From contig JAAUOP010000015.1 in the NCBI GenBank assembly GCA_012034805.1, forward strand, positions 1-55,902: a stretch of DNA of 55,902 nt, written 5' to 3'. Below, in pieces: positions 8,059-18,147 of this stretch. This stretch comes from Synechococcales cyanobacterium CRU_2_2 (GTDB lineage Bacteria > Cyanobacteriota > Cyanobacteriia > PCC-9006 > JAAUQQ01). The first letter of the stretch is position 1; every line of letters begins with the position of its first letter. A program made the position numbers and the translations under genes. Below the pieces are notes generated by a model. That model was given only the letters and a program-made list of their open reading frames with translations, searched no databases and was not told the DNA's origin.

Positions 8059-8844
8059 ATGTTTTTGTTTTTGTCGAAACTGTTGCCGCTGTTGTTTTAC
8101 CCGCTGGGGTTTTCGATTTTGCTGTTGGGGGTGGCGTTGGTGGGCTTCAAGCAGCGGCGGCGGGTGGCGCAAGGGGCGATCGCCTTGGCGCTGGTTTTGC
8201 TTTGGTTGAGCAGTACGGCGCTGGTGAAGGATGCATGGGTGGGCAGTTTAGAGCGGCGCTATTTGCCGACTGCGTTGCCTCAGGTGGAGGCGATAGTGGT
8301 GTTGGGGGGGGCGACGCGATCGCAAAATCCGCCGCGCCCTTGGGTGGATCTGACGGAGTCGGGCGATCGCGTGCTGCACGCGGCGAAGCTCTACCGTGAG
8401 GGCAAGGCTCCCAAGCTAATCCTCAGTGGTGGCCGGATCGAGTGGAGTGGCGCGGGTCGGGCGGAGTCGATGGATATGGCAGAGCTGCTGGTGTTTATGG
8501 GCGTGCCCGCAACGGCCTTGCTCCAGGATTCGGCGTCTTTGAATACGCGGCAAAATGCGGTGAATGTTAAGCAAATTATTGAGCGAGAAAACATTCAAGG
8601 GCCGCTGCTCCTCGTCACCTCGGCCTTCCATATGCCGCGATCGATGGCGATTTTTCGCAAGCTCGGCATGGATGTGATCCCAGCTCCCACCGATTTTCTG
8701 GTGGCCCGAGGCGATGCACGGCAATCGGCACCCCAAGCCAAGCTGTTGAGTCTGTTGCCCGATGCGGAAAACTTGCTCTACACCACTAAGGCGATGAAGG
8801 AATACGTTGGCTTGGTGGTCTATAAGCTTAAGGGCTGGGTGTAG
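8059..8844 (+). CDS. YdcF/DUF218 family membrane protein (ElyC-like)
   Basis: A 261-residue protein with two N-terminal membrane segments (about 3-27 and 37-57) and a DUF218 domain. That domain shows A-I-V-V-L-G-G near 80-86, the central L-I-L-S-G-G and L-V-T-S-A-F-H-M-P-R-S. This layout matches the SanA/ElyC/YdcF family, which is linked to envelope integrity and lipid-carrier metabolism in Enterobacteria. The exact reaction is unknown. It follows the nucleoside hydrolase by 46 bases on the same strand and ends five bases before the next gene. Confidence 0.82.
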   Translation: MFLFLSKLLPLLFYPLGFSILLLGVALVGFKQRRRVAQGAIALALVLLWLSSTALVKDAWVGSLERRYLPTALPQVEAIVVLGGATRSQNPPRPWVDLTESGDRVLHAAKLYREGKAPKLILSGGRIEWSGAGRAESMDMAELLVFMGVPATALLQDSASLNTRQNAVNVKQIIERENIQGPLLLVTSAFHMPRSMAIFRKLGMDVIPAPTDFLVARGDARQSAPQAKLLSLLPDAENLLYTTKAMKEYVGLVVYKLKGWV

Positions 8845-8849
8845 AGCTC

Positions 8850-9488
8850 ATGCAGACCCAAGGCCACATGATTCTCAATTTGGGCCTACTCGGGAGGCGG
8901 CAGCATCCAGCGTTAAACGGGCCGATTTTGTTGGGGGCGTTATATCCGGATGTGGGGTTGTTTGGCTTTTACGTCTGGACTCGGGTGATTCAGGGATTGC
9001 CCGATCGCGAAATTTGGCAGACCACTTATTTTTTGCCCGGTTGGCAGAGCATTTTTGGGGCGTTTCACTCGATTCCCCTGGCGCTGGGCTTGTTGGGGCT
9101 GGCATGGGTCGGTCGGCGCTGGGCGGTCCTTCGGAGCTGGGCGAAGCCAATCGCAACTTCGCACACCGCCGAAGACATCGCAACCCCCATCGCCGACAAG
9201 CTTGCCGCGTTCTCCGGCGCAGCCGTTTTGCACTGTCTCGAAGACTTGCCTTTGCACCACGACGATGGCCACCAGCACTTTTGGCCCCTGAGTACGTTTC
9301 GCTTCGAGAGCCCGGTCTCCTACTGGGATCGCAACCACCATGCCGTCTGGGGGGCTGGGGCTGAGCTGGTGCTGGTTTTGGGGGCGAGCTATTTTGTCTG
9401 GCATCGGACGCGATCGCGCTGGGGCCGAGCCTTGCTATTACTAAGCGGGACGGTGTACTGTGCTGCCTATACAACCTATTTTTTCTAA
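8850..9488 (+). CDS. Hypothetical membrane protein, YdjM/metal-dependent hydrolase-like
   Basis: A 212-residue protein. The N-terminal M-Q-T-Q-G-H-M-I-L-N-L-G and the central H-C-L-E-D-L-P-L-H-H-D-D-G-H-Q-H-F-W-P-L-S resemble the conserved His/Asp pattern of YdjM/DUF457-type inner membrane proteins. Hydrophobic segments lie near 20-45, 70-90, 165-180 and 190-210. It starts five bases after the DUF218 gene, so translation is probably coupled. The metal-dependent hydrolase label is a family name; the activity is not proven. Confidence 0.6.
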   Translation: MQTQGHMILNLGLLGRRQHPALNGPILLGALYPDVGLFGFYVWTRVIQGLPDREIWQTTYFLPGWQSIFGAFHSIPLALGLLGLAWVGRRWAVLRSWAKPIATSHTAEDIATPIADKLAAFSGAAVLHCLEDLPLHHDDGHQHFWPLSTFRFESPVSYWDRNHHAVWGAGAELVLVLGASYFVWHRTRSRWGRALLLLSGTVYCAAYTTYFF

Positions 9489-9617
9489 GCAACTAAAGAT
9501 CAAATTTAGATCGAATAGATCAGATTGTAGGGGCGTGCATTCCGCGCCTAACGTTGAATCTGTGCGTCGAATCTGTGATGCGTCTCTGGATAAATCACGT
9601 AAGTTTGGGGGCGTCTA

Positions 9618-10403
9618 ATGGCTTGGATTTCGTTGCTGTTGGGTGGTTTGGTGGCGGGGGTGCTAGCGGGGTTACTCGGTATTGGGGGGGGAACGATTTT
9701 GGTGCCGATTTTGCTGGCAACGGGGGCGGTTCCGGTACAGGCGATCGCCACCAGTTCCCTCGCTATCATCATCACCTCGCTGTCCGGCAGCGTACAAAAC
9801 TGGCGCATGGGTCTGCTCGATTTTCAACAAATTGCTTGGCTCGGCCTCCCAGCGATCGCCGCTTCCCAAATTGGGGTACAACTGGCGTCTGGTGCTTCGG
9901 ATCAGTGGCTCTTGATCGCGTTTGGTGTGTTGATGTTGGTCAACTTGGCGCTCCTGTCGCTGCGTCAGCAGTTAGTCCGAACCACACAGACGGAGCATCC
10001 GTCTCAAACAGACCGTTCATACCCGCGCCGCTCTTGTGCCATCGGGGCCAAGATTTTGACCGGGGGCCTAGCGGGGATGATCGCGGGTCTCTTGGGGGTC
10101 GGGGGTGGCGCAATTATGGTGCCCTTGCAGATGTTGCTGCTGCAAGAGCCGATCAAGCGCGCCATTCAGACTAGCCTGGGCGTGGTGGTGTTGACCGCGA
10201 TTGCCTCCACTGCAGGCCACGCGGTCAATGGCAATGTGCTCTGGCTACCCGGATTGATCTTGGGGGTTGGCGGTTTGGTGAGTGCCCAGCTCAGTACTCG
10301 GCTGCTGCCCAGATTGCCCGATCGCTGGGTGAGCGCGCTGTTTCGAGCTTTCCTGTTGCTGTCGGCGTTGTATAGCTTTGGGCAGGCCTTCCAGGAGCGT
10401 TAG
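9618..10403 (+). CDS. TauE/SafE family sulfite/organosulfonate exporter
   Basis: A 261-residue integral membrane protein with about eight hydrophobic segments in two homologous halves. Each half carries a glycine-rich signature: G-V-L-A-G-L-L-G-I-G-G-G near 15-26 and M-I-A-G-L-L-G-V-G-G-G-A in the second half. The family moves sulfite, organosulfonates or other anions across the inner membrane. The polar central loop (about 115-145) is typical. No sulfur-metabolism neighbour is present, so the substrate stays open. Confidence 0.85.
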   Translation: MAWISLLLGGLVAGVLAGLLGIGGGTILVPILLATGAVPVQAIATSSLAIIITSLSGSVQNWRMGLLDFQQIAWLGLPAIAASQIGVQLASGASDQWLLIAFGVLMLVNLALLSLRQQLVRTTQTEHPSQTDRSYPRRSCAIGAKILTGGLAGMIAGLLGVGGGAIMVPLQMLLLQEPIKRAIQTSLGVVVLTAIASTAGHAVNGNVLWLPGLILGVGGLVSAQLSTRLLPRLPDRWVSALFRAFLLLSALYSFGQAFQER

Positions 10404-10438
10404 GATGGAACAATTCTCCCCTCGTTGAGCGGCCTGAT

Positions 10439-11539
10439 ATGCAGATTCGTCGTCGCCAATTGATCTTTTTTGCGGCGGTTGCGGCCTCAGGTGTGGCTTG
10501 CGATCGCTGGGATCTCGTCTCAGGCAACCGGGCTGCTGCCGATTCCATTATCGATGTTGCTGGCAACTCCGCTGCGACCGATCAGCTTCCCCCAGGCGAT
10601 CGCTCTCCCTCCAGTCCCTCGGTGCGCATTGTCGTCCTGAGCGATCTCAATAGCCAGTACGGCTCGACGACCTACGAACCCGAAGTCGATCAAGCCATAC
10701 GGTTGATTCCAGGTTGGAAGCCGGATCTGGTTTTGTGCGGTGGCGACATGGTCGCCGGACAAAAGCGCGAACTCAGCAATGCTCAGGTCACGGCCATGTG
10801 GGACGCCTTCGATCGCCACATTCGCCAGCCCCTCGCCGCTGCCAAAATTCCCCTGGGCTTTACCTTGGGGAACCACGATGCCTCTGGAGCCCGGCGCGAT
10901 GGCATTTTGTCCTTCGAGCGCGATCGCAACCTCGCCCGCGACTATTGGACGCATCCTAGCCACGATCCGGGCCTAAATTTTGTCGATCGCACCCATTTTC
11001 CCTTCTACTACACGTTCCAACAAAACGAGATTTTTTACCTCGTCTGGGATGCCTCCACCGCCCAGATTTCCTCCGCCCAATTCGCCTGGGTTGACCAGAG
11101 TTTGTCTAGCGCCCAAGCCCGTTCGGCCAAGCTGCGCATAGCCCTGGGCCATCTGCCGCTGTACCCGGTGGCGGTGGGGCGCGATCGCCCCGGCGAATTT
11201 TTGGATGGGGGTGAGGCCTTGCGATCGCGCCTCGAACACTACAACGTCCATACTTATATTAGCGGTCATAACCACGCCTACTATCCCGGCTTCCGAGGCC
11301 AGCTCGAGCTGCTCCATAGCGGCGCGATTGGCAGTGGCCCTCGGCAGTTAATCGGGAGCGATCGACCCCCCCAAAAAACCGTCACCATTGTCGATATCCT
11401 CGCGGATAGTGCGCGATCGCTCTATACGACCTACCAGCTGCCAAGTCTAGAATTGCTCACTCCAGCCATGTTGCCGCCGCGAATCCAAAGCACGAGCAGT
11501 CCCGAGACTCCGGTTACGCGGCGAGATTTGCGATCCTAA
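10439..11539 (+). CDS. Exported calcineurin-like metallophosphoesterase
   Basis: A 366-residue protein with all five metallophosphoesterase motifs in order: a D-L-N near residue 67 in place of the usual D-x-H, G-G-D-M-V, G-N-H-D, G-H-L-P and S-G-H-N-H-A. They bind a dinuclear metal centre that hydrolyses phosphoesters. The N-terminus (M-Q-I-R-R-R-Q-L-I-F-F-A-A-V-A-A-S-G-V-A-C) has twin arginines before a hydrophobic stretch ending in Ala-Cys. This suggests Tat export, perhaps with lipid attachment, although the lipobox is imperfect. The C-terminus has no recognised domain. It is convergent with the purine permease, 11 bases apart. Substrate unknown. Confidence 0.82.
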   Translation: MQIRRRQLIFFAAVAASGVACDRWDLVSGNRAAADSIIDVAGNSAATDQLPPGDRSPSSPSVRIVVLSDLNSQYGSTTYEPEVDQAIRLIPGWKPDLVLCGGDMVAGQKRELSNAQVTAMWDAFDRHIRQPLAAAKIPLGFTLGNHDASGARRDGILSFERDRNLARDYWTHPSHDPGLNFVDRTHFPFYYTFQQNEIFYLVWDASTAQISSAQFAWVDQSLSSAQARSAKLRIALGHLPLYPVAVGRDRPGEFLDGGEALRSRLEHYNVHTYISGHNHAYYPGFRGQLELLHSGAIGSGPRQLIGSDRPPQKTVTIVDILADSARSLYTTYQLPSLELLTPAMLPPRIQSTSSPETPVTRRDLRS

Positions 11540-11550
11540 TGCATTTGTCC

Positions 11551-12987
11551 TTAGCCAAACCGCAGGGTCATAAACACAAACCGCGCCACAAACACCGCTG
11601 CCACAATCCAGGTCGCAAGGGGCACTTCCTGGGCTTTGCCCTGAAAAGTTTTGACGAGGGGATAAGCAATAAACCCGATCGCCAATCCCTCCGCGATCGA
11701 ATAGGTCAACGGAATCACGAAAATGACCAAAAACGCCGGGATCGCTTCCCCTAAATCGCCCCAGCGAATTTGCAAAACATTGGCCATCATCATCACCCCC
11801 ACGAGCACCAGCGCTGCCGTTGTGGCATACGTTGTGGCATAGCCCGGAATCGCGGAAAGCACCGGAATAAACCACAACGACACCAGAAACAGCAGCCCTG
11901 TCACCACCGAGGCAAACCCCGTGCGTCCCCCTCGGAAACCCCAGCGGTAGATTCGACAAACGTCGTCACCGACGAGGTGCCAAAGACCGCGCCAACCGTG
12001 GTGGCCACGGCATCGGCAAACAGCGCTTTGTTCGCCCGAGGCAACTCGCCTTGGTCATCAATGTAGCTCGCCTGCTTGCCAACACCACTGAGGGTACTGA
12101 TGGTGTCGAATAAATCCACAAACAAAAAGACAAACAACGCCGCCAAAAAATTGACCCAGTTGCTGCCGTTGAGCCCTTTCAGACCAACAATGCCTTGGCC
12201 AAACAAATCGCCAATGCCCGGTGGGATTTGAAGCAGACCCGTTGGCCAGGGGGTCACACCCAAAATCCAACCCAACACCGCCGTGGCCAAAATCCCCCAC
12301 AGCAGCGCTCCCTTCATGCGGCGGAGGATGAAGGCCGCGCTGATTAAGAGACCGGCGATCGCCATCAAGGTCACCGGCGACCAAACTGCCAAAAGAAGTG
12401 TTGGTGGCCTCATTGGCCACGATCAGGCCTGCACCCCCCGTCGTTGGATTGCCCGCTAACCCAATGTAGGCAATAAATAAGCCAATGCCAGCCCCCGTGG
12501 CACTCTTGAGCGTATCGGGAATCGCGCGAATCAGCTGCCGCCGAATATCGGTCAGCGTCATCGCCACGAAAACCAGGCCTTCGACAAAGACACAACCCAG
12601 CGCCAGCCGCCAGTCAATCCTCAGGCCAATCACCACCGAGTAGGTAAAAAAGGCGTTAATGCCCATCCCCGGAGCCAGCGCAAACGGATAGTTGGCGAGT
12701 AGGGCCATTAGCAACGTGCCCACAGCAGAAGAAATCGCCGTGGCCACCACCAATTCAGCAAATAAATCGCCGGGTGCATTCAGAAAAATAGCATCCGACA
12801 AAATCACCGGGTTGACCACCAGGATGTAGGCCATAGTCATAAACGTGGTGACACCCGCCAGGATTTCGGTACGTAGGTGAGTGCCGTTTTGAGCAAATTT
12901 GAAAAACTGGGCAAGGGCTCCGGATTCCTTCGGCGGTAAGGACTGTGCAGCAACAGGCCTCGACAAGTCCTCCAGGTTCTGACTCAT
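11551..12987 (-). pseudogene. AzgA-type NCS2 purine permease, interrupted by two indels
   Basis: The protein is recognisable end to end as a xanthine/uracil/adenine permease of the AzgA group, which imports hypoxanthine, adenine or guanine with protons. Piece 1 (12987 down to about 12390) has the N-terminal T-F-M-T-M-A-Y-I-L-V-V-N-P and A-P-G-M-G-I-N-A-F-F. Piece 2 (about 12390-11930) holds L-F-D-T-I-S-T-L-S-G-V-G and F-V-E-S-T-A-G-V-S-E-G. Piece 3 (about 11930-11551) has the last membrane segments and returns to the frame of piece 1. The second break is in a run of five C (11927-11931): one more C restores the expected E-G-G-R-T-G-F-A-S-V. The first is near 12378-12385. Either a pseudogene or a sequencing artefact; the intact residues argue for the latter. 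The ATG at 12987 is preferred over the upstream TTG. Confidence 0.85.
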
Positions 12988-13500
12988 AGATTCGGCTCCC
13001 GGTATAACTCGATTCAACTGCCTCCGATGCTACGGCAACGATTTCTTTAAAAGGGTGCTGGGCAAACATCTCCAGCAAGCAAACCTCCGCCAGAGTCCGA
13101 TCTTCCTGTGGTCTCCCTTCATGCAAATCGGTGAATCTCCCCAATGCATTCAGCCCTCGCCTAGGTCAAGATGAAATTGCCTTGAAATTGCTTAAACAAA
13201 AATTGAAATTCCTCGCATTCAAAACTTGTCGGCAACGATCATTTCAATCCTCACATCAGATATATACCGAAAAATACCGATGTAAAAGTTGCCAGCATCT
13301 AGCCTAATTCCGATACAGATCGGCAGAAAATACAGTCACGTTCAGGGCGGCCCAGGTTCGCATTAATCTTTCACCAAACGAATATCTCTCGCGGTACATT
13401 GAATGCTCTGGGCAGCTCCTGTAACTTTTGCTTCAGGTCAAAACCCAGGGTTGCTCTGTCTAGCGTTCCGATCTACATTTCCCTGTACAAGAGTCAGGAC
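12988..13500. other. Divergent upstream region of the purine permease and tldD
   Basis: About 510 bases with no convincing gene. An in-frame extension of tldD reaches 13399 but reads unlike the family. Short near-repeats GAAATTGC / GAAATTCC occur at about 13170-13220. Promoters for both flanking genes are expected here but no box pair stands out. Confidence 0.45.
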
Positions 13501-14961
13501 ATGCTGTCTATTCCCCAGACCGTTGTTTCCACCCCCCATCGCCTACTCAATCAAATCCACGTTCCTGCCGACTGGATCGGCCTACGCATCGTAAAAAATA
13601 CAACCTTCAATCGCCGTGTGCGAGACGGCAAGCCCCAGGAAAATAGCCGTCGAATGACCTATGGGGCCATGGTTGAAGTGCTCCAGGGTGGACAAATTGG
13701 CTACGGGGCCACGAGTTCACTGTCGCCTGACGCGGTGCAGGCGGCAGCCCAGTCGGCGCTGATCCAAGCTCGTGCGGCCCAGGCTTGGTCGCTCTCTCCC
13801 TTCCAGGCGACGGTGCGACCCCGTGTGACGGGGGAATTTATTGCACCGGTGCGTCAGGCGCTGGACAGCCTTTCGCCCAAGGAAGTTAATGCTTTGCTGG
13901 TGCGCATTTGTCAGAAGCTGAAGCTGTCCGATCAGATTGTTCAAACGAGTGCGACGGCGATCGCCACCGAGCGCGAAACTTGGTTTGTCAGCAGCAACGG
14001 CTCCGATGTTTATCAACACACCACCAGTGTCAGTACCGACTACGATGCGACGGCCAAAGACGGCAGCATCACCCAAAAGCGCAGCGCCAACGGCTGGTTT
14101 GCCAAAGCCTACCAGGGCGGCTGGGAAATGCTGCTGACGGACACCCTTTGGGCCGAAGTGCAGCAAGTGGGAGAAGAGGCGATCGCGTTGCTCTCCGCCC
14201 CAGACTGCCCCAATGAGACCCTGCGGCTGGTGCTTGCACCGGATCAGATGATGCTCCAAATTCACGAGAGCGTCGGTCATCCGCTCGAACTGGATCGCAT
14301 CTTGGGCGATGAGCGCAACTATGCCGGGGGCAGTTTTGTGCGGCCCCAGGATTTTGGCAGCTTGCGCTATGGGTCGCCGCTGATGAATATCACCTTTGAC
14401 CCAACGGTACCGGGAGAGCTGGCCAGTTATGGCTTTGACGACACGGGCATGGTGGCAGAACGGCAATTTTTGATCCAAGATGGCTTGTTGCAGCGTGGTC
14501 TAGGCGGTATCGAAAGCCAAACCCGCAGCCAGCTTCCTGGCGTCGCCTGTGCCCGAGCTAGTTCCTGGAATCGCCCGCCCACGGATCGGATGGCCAATCT
14601 AAATTTGGAGCCAGGGGATTCAAGCTTTGCGGAGATCATTCGCAACACCGAACGAGGGGTGTTGATGCGCTCCAATTGCTCTTGGTCGATCGACGACCAG
14701 CGCTATAAATTTCAGTTTGGTTGTGAATATGGCCAGATGATTGAAAATGGTGAAATTACCCAAACCGTCAAAAATCCCAACTATCGTTCAACGACACCGG
14801 AGTTTTGGCGCAGCTTGTCTGAGGTGGGCGATCGCAGCACCTGGGAAGTCTTTGGCACCCCCATGTGTGGCAAGGGGGAACCCAATCAGATCATCTGGGT
14901 GGGCCATGGGGCTCCCGTTTGTGCGTTTGAGACGATTGAGGTGTTTGGCGGAGGCGGTTAG
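13501..14961 (+). CDS. tldD: TldD/PmbA family metalloprotease (TldD)
   Basis: A 486-residue protein from the ATG at 13501 (M-L-S-I-P-Q-T-V-V). The zinc motif H-E-S-V-G-H at 255-260 matches TldD's H-E-x-x-x-H. In E. coli TldD pairs with PmbA/TldE in a heterodimer that degrades unfolded peptides and matures microcin B17 and CcdA. N-terminal R-R-V-R-D-G-K-P and C-terminal motifs such as R-S-N-C-S-W-S-I-D resemble cyanobacterial TldD proteins. The partner gene, pmbA, follows 300 bases downstream on the same strand. A longer in-frame start at 13399 gives 34 extra residues unlike the family and was not used. Confidence 0.9.
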   Translation: MLSIPQTVVSTPHRLLNQIHVPADWIGLRIVKNTTFNRRVRDGKPQENSRRMTYGAMVEVLQGGQIGYGATSSLSPDAVQAAAQSALIQARAAQAWSLSPFQATVRPRVTGEFIAPVRQALDSLSPKEVNALLVRICQKLKLSDQIVQTSATAIATERETWFVSSNGSDVYQHTTSVSTDYDATAKDGSITQKRSANGWFAKAYQGGWEMLLTDTLWAEVQQVGEEAIALLSAPDCPNETLRLVLAPDQMMLQIHESVGHPLELDRILGDERNYAGGSFVRPQDFGSLRYGSPLMNITFDPTVPGELASYGFDDTGMVAERQFLIQDGLLQRGLGGIESQTRSQLPGVACARASSWNRPPTDRMANLNLEPGDSSFAEIIRNTERGVLMRSNCSWSIDDQRYKFQFGCEYGQMIENGEITQTVKNPNYRSTTPEFWRSLSEVGDRSTWEVFGTPMCGKGEPNQIIWVGHGAPVCAFETIEVFGGGG

Positions 14962-15263
14962 GGGGGGAACCATGGGTAGGCGCTGATAGGCTGGAGCAGC
15001 CATTCCGTTTCAATCGAGCCCAAAAACCAAAGCTGACTCAATCATTTTGGGTTTAGGGCCGAGCGAGTTGTTTACGCGGGTGCTGCGCTGCAACTGTGGA
15101 ATCTAACTGTGAAATCTAGTTGTGAAATCTAATTGTGAAATCTAACTGTCGTGGATTGACCCAGATATTTCTGATTTTTTTAACCATCTCACTGTATTCT
15201 GCCAATTTGCTCGATGAATTGCTTGAACCGTTCGCTTGATCGATTATCATCACCGATTCCCTG
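14962..15263. other. Non-coding spacer between tldD and pmbA
   Basis: 302 bases without a gene. It contains the 13-bp tandem repeat at 15092-15149 and a weak CCCAAAA / TTTTGGG inverted pair near 15018-15049. Confidence 0.5.
15092..15149 (+). repeat. 13-bp tandem repeat, four and a half copies
   Basis: Unit AACTGTGAAATCT, with one or two changes per copy, starts at 15092, 15105, 15118 and 15131, with a half copy at 15144. It lies about 115 bases upstream of the pmbA start. Confidence 0.93.
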
Positions 15264-16699
15264 TTGAGTGTTCAAAATCTATCCGTGCTAAACACTGCCG
15301 CTTCCGTTTCAACTCCTATGTCTGCCTCTGTTTCTAAAGAGCGCTCAAAACCGCCCGGTGATCGAACATTAAGGCGTTGGGAAGACACGTTTTATCAACT
15401 CAGTGATGCGCTGTTAGCAGCGTGCGGGCCGACGGAAGGCTTTACCCTCTCGCTCAATTCTGAGGACAGCCAATTCACCCGCTTCAACCACGCCAAGGTT
15501 CGACAAACCGGCACGGTCTGTGGCGGTACCCTGACGCTCCACTGGATTGATGGCCAACGGATTTGCTCCCAGTCACTGCCGTTTACGGGCGAGTGGATGC
15601 AAGATTGGCCCCAGGTGGAAGTGGCACTCATGCAGTTGCGGGCCGAGGTGCAACAGTTGCCGGAGGATCCCTATTTGGTGTTGCCCCAGGGTCAGGCCCA
15701 AAGCCGCTCGGTGTATCAGGGCAGTGCGCTGCCGAGACAGGGGCGATCGCCCAACTGCTTGCCCCCGTCCAAGGACTCGACTTTACCGGCATGTATGCGG
15801 CGGGGGCATCGGTGCGTGCCCAAGCTGATTCGTCCGGCCAGCGCCACTGGTTTGCCACCGAGTCGTTTACGCTCGATTACTCGCTGTTTAATGACCGTGG
15901 GCAGGCGGTGAAGGGGACGTTTGCCGATCGCGTTTGGAGTGCGGAAGCCTACCGGGACAATGTGGCGCGATCGCGGCGACAGCTCGAATTGCTCAGGCGT
16001 CCGGTCAAAGCTATTCCCAGAGGAAAATACCGCACGTATTTGGCCCCGGCAGCGGTCTCAGAACTGGTGCTGATGCTCTCCTGGAGCTGTTTGAGCGAGG
16101 CCGCCATTCGCCAGGGTGGCAGTCCGATGGAACTGTTGCGCAGCGGCGAGAAACAGCTCTCGCCGCTGTTTTCGCTGCGGGAGAACTTTAGCCGGGGCTT
16201 GGTGCCCCAGTTCAATGAAAATGGTGAAATGGCCCCGGATCAGCTACCGCTGATCGAGCGGGGAAAACTCGTCAACACCATCGTCAATGGGCGCACGGCT
16301 CAGGAATATGGCCTCAAGTCCAACGGGGCAAATCAGAGTGAAGATCTCCGGGCTGCCGATGTTACTCCTGGGAACTTAGATCCTCGAGATATTCTCCAAG
16401 CATTGGATACGGGGCTGTACGTTTCGAATTTGCACTATCTGAACTGGAGCGATCGCCCCAAGGGCCGCATCACCGGTATGACCCGCTACGCCTGCTTCTG
16501 GGTGGAGAACGGCGAAATCGTCGCACCGATTGAAGACTTGCGGTTTGACGAAAGCCTGTTCAATTTTTGGGGGGACAATCTCATCGTTCTCACCAATCGC
16601 TCGGAGCTAGTTCCAGCGGTAGACACCTACGAGCATCGAGAGCTCGGCGGAACCTGGACTCCAGGGATGCTGGTGGGAGATTTTACCTACACGTCGTGA
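15264..16699 (+). pseudogene. pmbA: PmbA/TldE metalloprotease partner, single frameshift
   Basis: The non-catalytic-type partner of TldD, readable over about 478 codons in two frames. Piece 1 runs from 15264 to about 15738 and ends S-V-Y-Q-G-S-A-L-P. Piece 2 runs from about 15740 to 16699 and begins T-G-A-I-A-Q-L-L-A-P-V-Q-G-L-D-F-T-G. A single missing base between about 15733 and 15740 explains the switch. Piece 2 has the family's conserved end, with L-H-Y-L-N-W-S-D-R-P-K-G-R-I-T-G-M-T-R and G-D-F-T-Y. There is no H-E-x-x-x-H motif, as in TldE. Because the rest is well preserved and its partner tldD is intact, a sequencing error is as likely as a real inactivation. Another start at 15318 (M-S-A-S-V-S-K-E) is possible. 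Confidence 0.82.
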
Positions 16700-16763
16700 A
16701 GTGATCGTGCAGCGCGAATTCCTCGCCCAGTGCCGAATCTGTGATGCGCCTCCATCGACTTGA

Positions 16764-16782
16764 GGGTCGGGAATACCGACCC
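16764..16782 (+). repeat. Hairpin of a dispersed repeat ending CCCTACG
   Basis: GGGTCGG-GAATA-CCGACCC forms a perfect 7-bp stem, followed by CCTACG. The same design (inverted repeat plus CCCTACG) recurs at 32482-32506, so this looks like a short dispersed repeat. It could also end the tldD-pmbA transcript. Confidence 0.6.
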
Positions 16783-16968
16783 CTACGAGGGCTTGAAAAT
16801 AATTTTCTAGATTGCGGTTTGATTCAATTCTCATTCCTGAACCGAAGCCGACACTCAGTCCGAATGCATTCACAATCGCGGGGCAGCCGCTATCCTGGGC
16901 TGAGTCTGGGAACCTGGTATTCTAATTTCTGCGTTCTCAATTCTTAATTTCATTCGGGCAAGGGCATC

Positions 16969-18057
16969 ATGGCAAAGCAGCGGATTGGGCTTCTGTTTGG
17001 CGGGCGGTCTGGGGAGCACGAAGTTTCGATCACCTCTGCACGGGCGGTTGCAGCGGCCTTGGCTGACCCGGCCAATCAAGCCAAATACGAACTGGTGGCG
17101 TTTTATATTCGCAAGGATGGCGTCTGGCTCGCGGATGCTGAGGCCCAGTCGGTGCTGGACGCTGGGGAGGCGATCGCCTGCGAAGACCAGCCCAGCCGCA
17201 AAGCTGACCTCTGGCAATTTCCTGCCGCCGCCGCCGAAATCGATGTTTGGTTCCCGATTCTCCACGGCCCCAACGGTGAAGATGGCACCATTCAGGGGTT
17301 GCTCCAACTGATGCAGGTGCCCTTTGTGGGCTCGAAGGTGTTGGGCTCCGCCGCCGGGATGGATAAAACCGTGATGCGGATGATCTTCAGCCAAGCTGGG
17401 CTGCCCCAGGTGAATTATCTGGATGTCAATCGCGCTGAAGTCTGGTCGGATCCTTGTCGCTTCAAGTCTTTAATCGAAAAAATTGAAGCGCAACTGGGCT
17501 ATCCCTGCTTCGTCAAACCGGCCAATCTGGGCTCCTCCGTGGGAATTGCCAAGGCCAAAACCGAAAAAGAACTCACAGCCGCCCTCGATAGCGCAGCCAG
17601 TTATGATCGCCGTCTCATGGTCGAGGCCGGTTTGAGTCAGATTCGCGAGGTGGAATGCGCAGTGCTGGGCAACGATTTTCCCAAGGCATCGGTGATTGGC
17701 GAAATTACCTATGAGGCAGAATTCTACGACTACGAAACCAAGTACACCGACGGGCGAGCGCAGCTGATTATTCCGGCGCAGTTGCCCCAGGATGTCGTGG
17801 GGCGAATTCAGGAGATGGCGATCGCAGCTTTCCAAGCTGTCGATGCCGCCGGTCTCAGCCGGGTCGATTTCTTCTATGTTGAGTCTACGGGTGAATTGTT
17901 TATCAACGAAATTAATACCCTACCCGGTTTTACGGCACTGAGCATGTATCCACAACTCTGGGCTGCCAGCGGCGTTTCCTACGCACAGTTGGTAGACAAA
18001 CTAGTTGAGTTTGCGATCGATCGAGCTGATGCCCTATCAAATAGACCTCTTGCATGA
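16969..18057 (+). CDS. ddl: D-alanine--D-alanine ligase
   Basis: Joins two D-alanines with ATP to give the dipeptide for peptidoglycan precursors, in the cytosol. It has 362 residues in the ATP-grasp layout. The N-terminus is [15 protein letters not shown], followed by [24 protein letters not shown] and the metal-binding [12 protein letters not shown]. The last five residues (N-R-P-L-A) and the TGA stop at 18055-18057 are supplied by the left end of a MITE-like repeat starting at 18040. The original C-terminus has therefore been replaced, beyond the catalytic core, and activity is expected to survive. Confidence 0.94.
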   Translation: MAKQRIGLLFGGRSGEHEVSITSARAVAAALADPANQAKYELVAFYIRKDGVWLADAEAQSVLDAGEAIACEDQPSRKADLWQFPAAAAEIDVWFPILHGPNGEDGTIQGLLQLMQVPFVGSKVLGSAAGMDKTVMRMIFSQAGLPQVNYLDVNRAEVWSDPCRFKSLIEKIEAQLGYPCFVKPANLGSSVGIAKAKTEKELTAALDSAASYDRRLMVEAGLSQIREVECAVLGNDFPKASVIGEITYEAEFYDYETKYTDGRAQLIIPAQLPQDVVGRIQEMAIAAFQAVDAAGLSRVDFFYVESTGELFINEINTLPGFTALSMYPQLWAASGVSYAQLVDKLVEFAIDRADALSNRPLA

Positions 18058-18103
18058 AAAGAAACAGCCCCCTCATCCCCCAGCCCTTGACTCCCAAAAT
18101 GCT
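18040..18103 (+). repeat. MITE-like element, truncated copy B
   Basis: Bases 18040-18103 match the left 64 bases of the element at 53614-53761: AATAGACCTCTTGCATGAAAA, the C-rich stretch, then CTCCCAAAATG. The right half is missing. It overlaps the 3' end of ddl and ends 45 bases before the glycosyltransferase gene start. Confidence 0.82.
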
Positions 18104-18147
18104 CTAATTTGCAACCTCCTCAAAATTACCTCTGGGCACTTAAAAAC

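Noticed and set aside
7534-8172. 212-codon minus-strand frame across the nucleoside hydrolase end
   Set aside because: Proline- and histidine-rich shadow of the plus-strand genes; no family.
13399-13500. Extended N-terminus of tldD
   Set aside because: The extra 34 residues do not resemble the family, and the ATG at 13501 aligns with the expected start.
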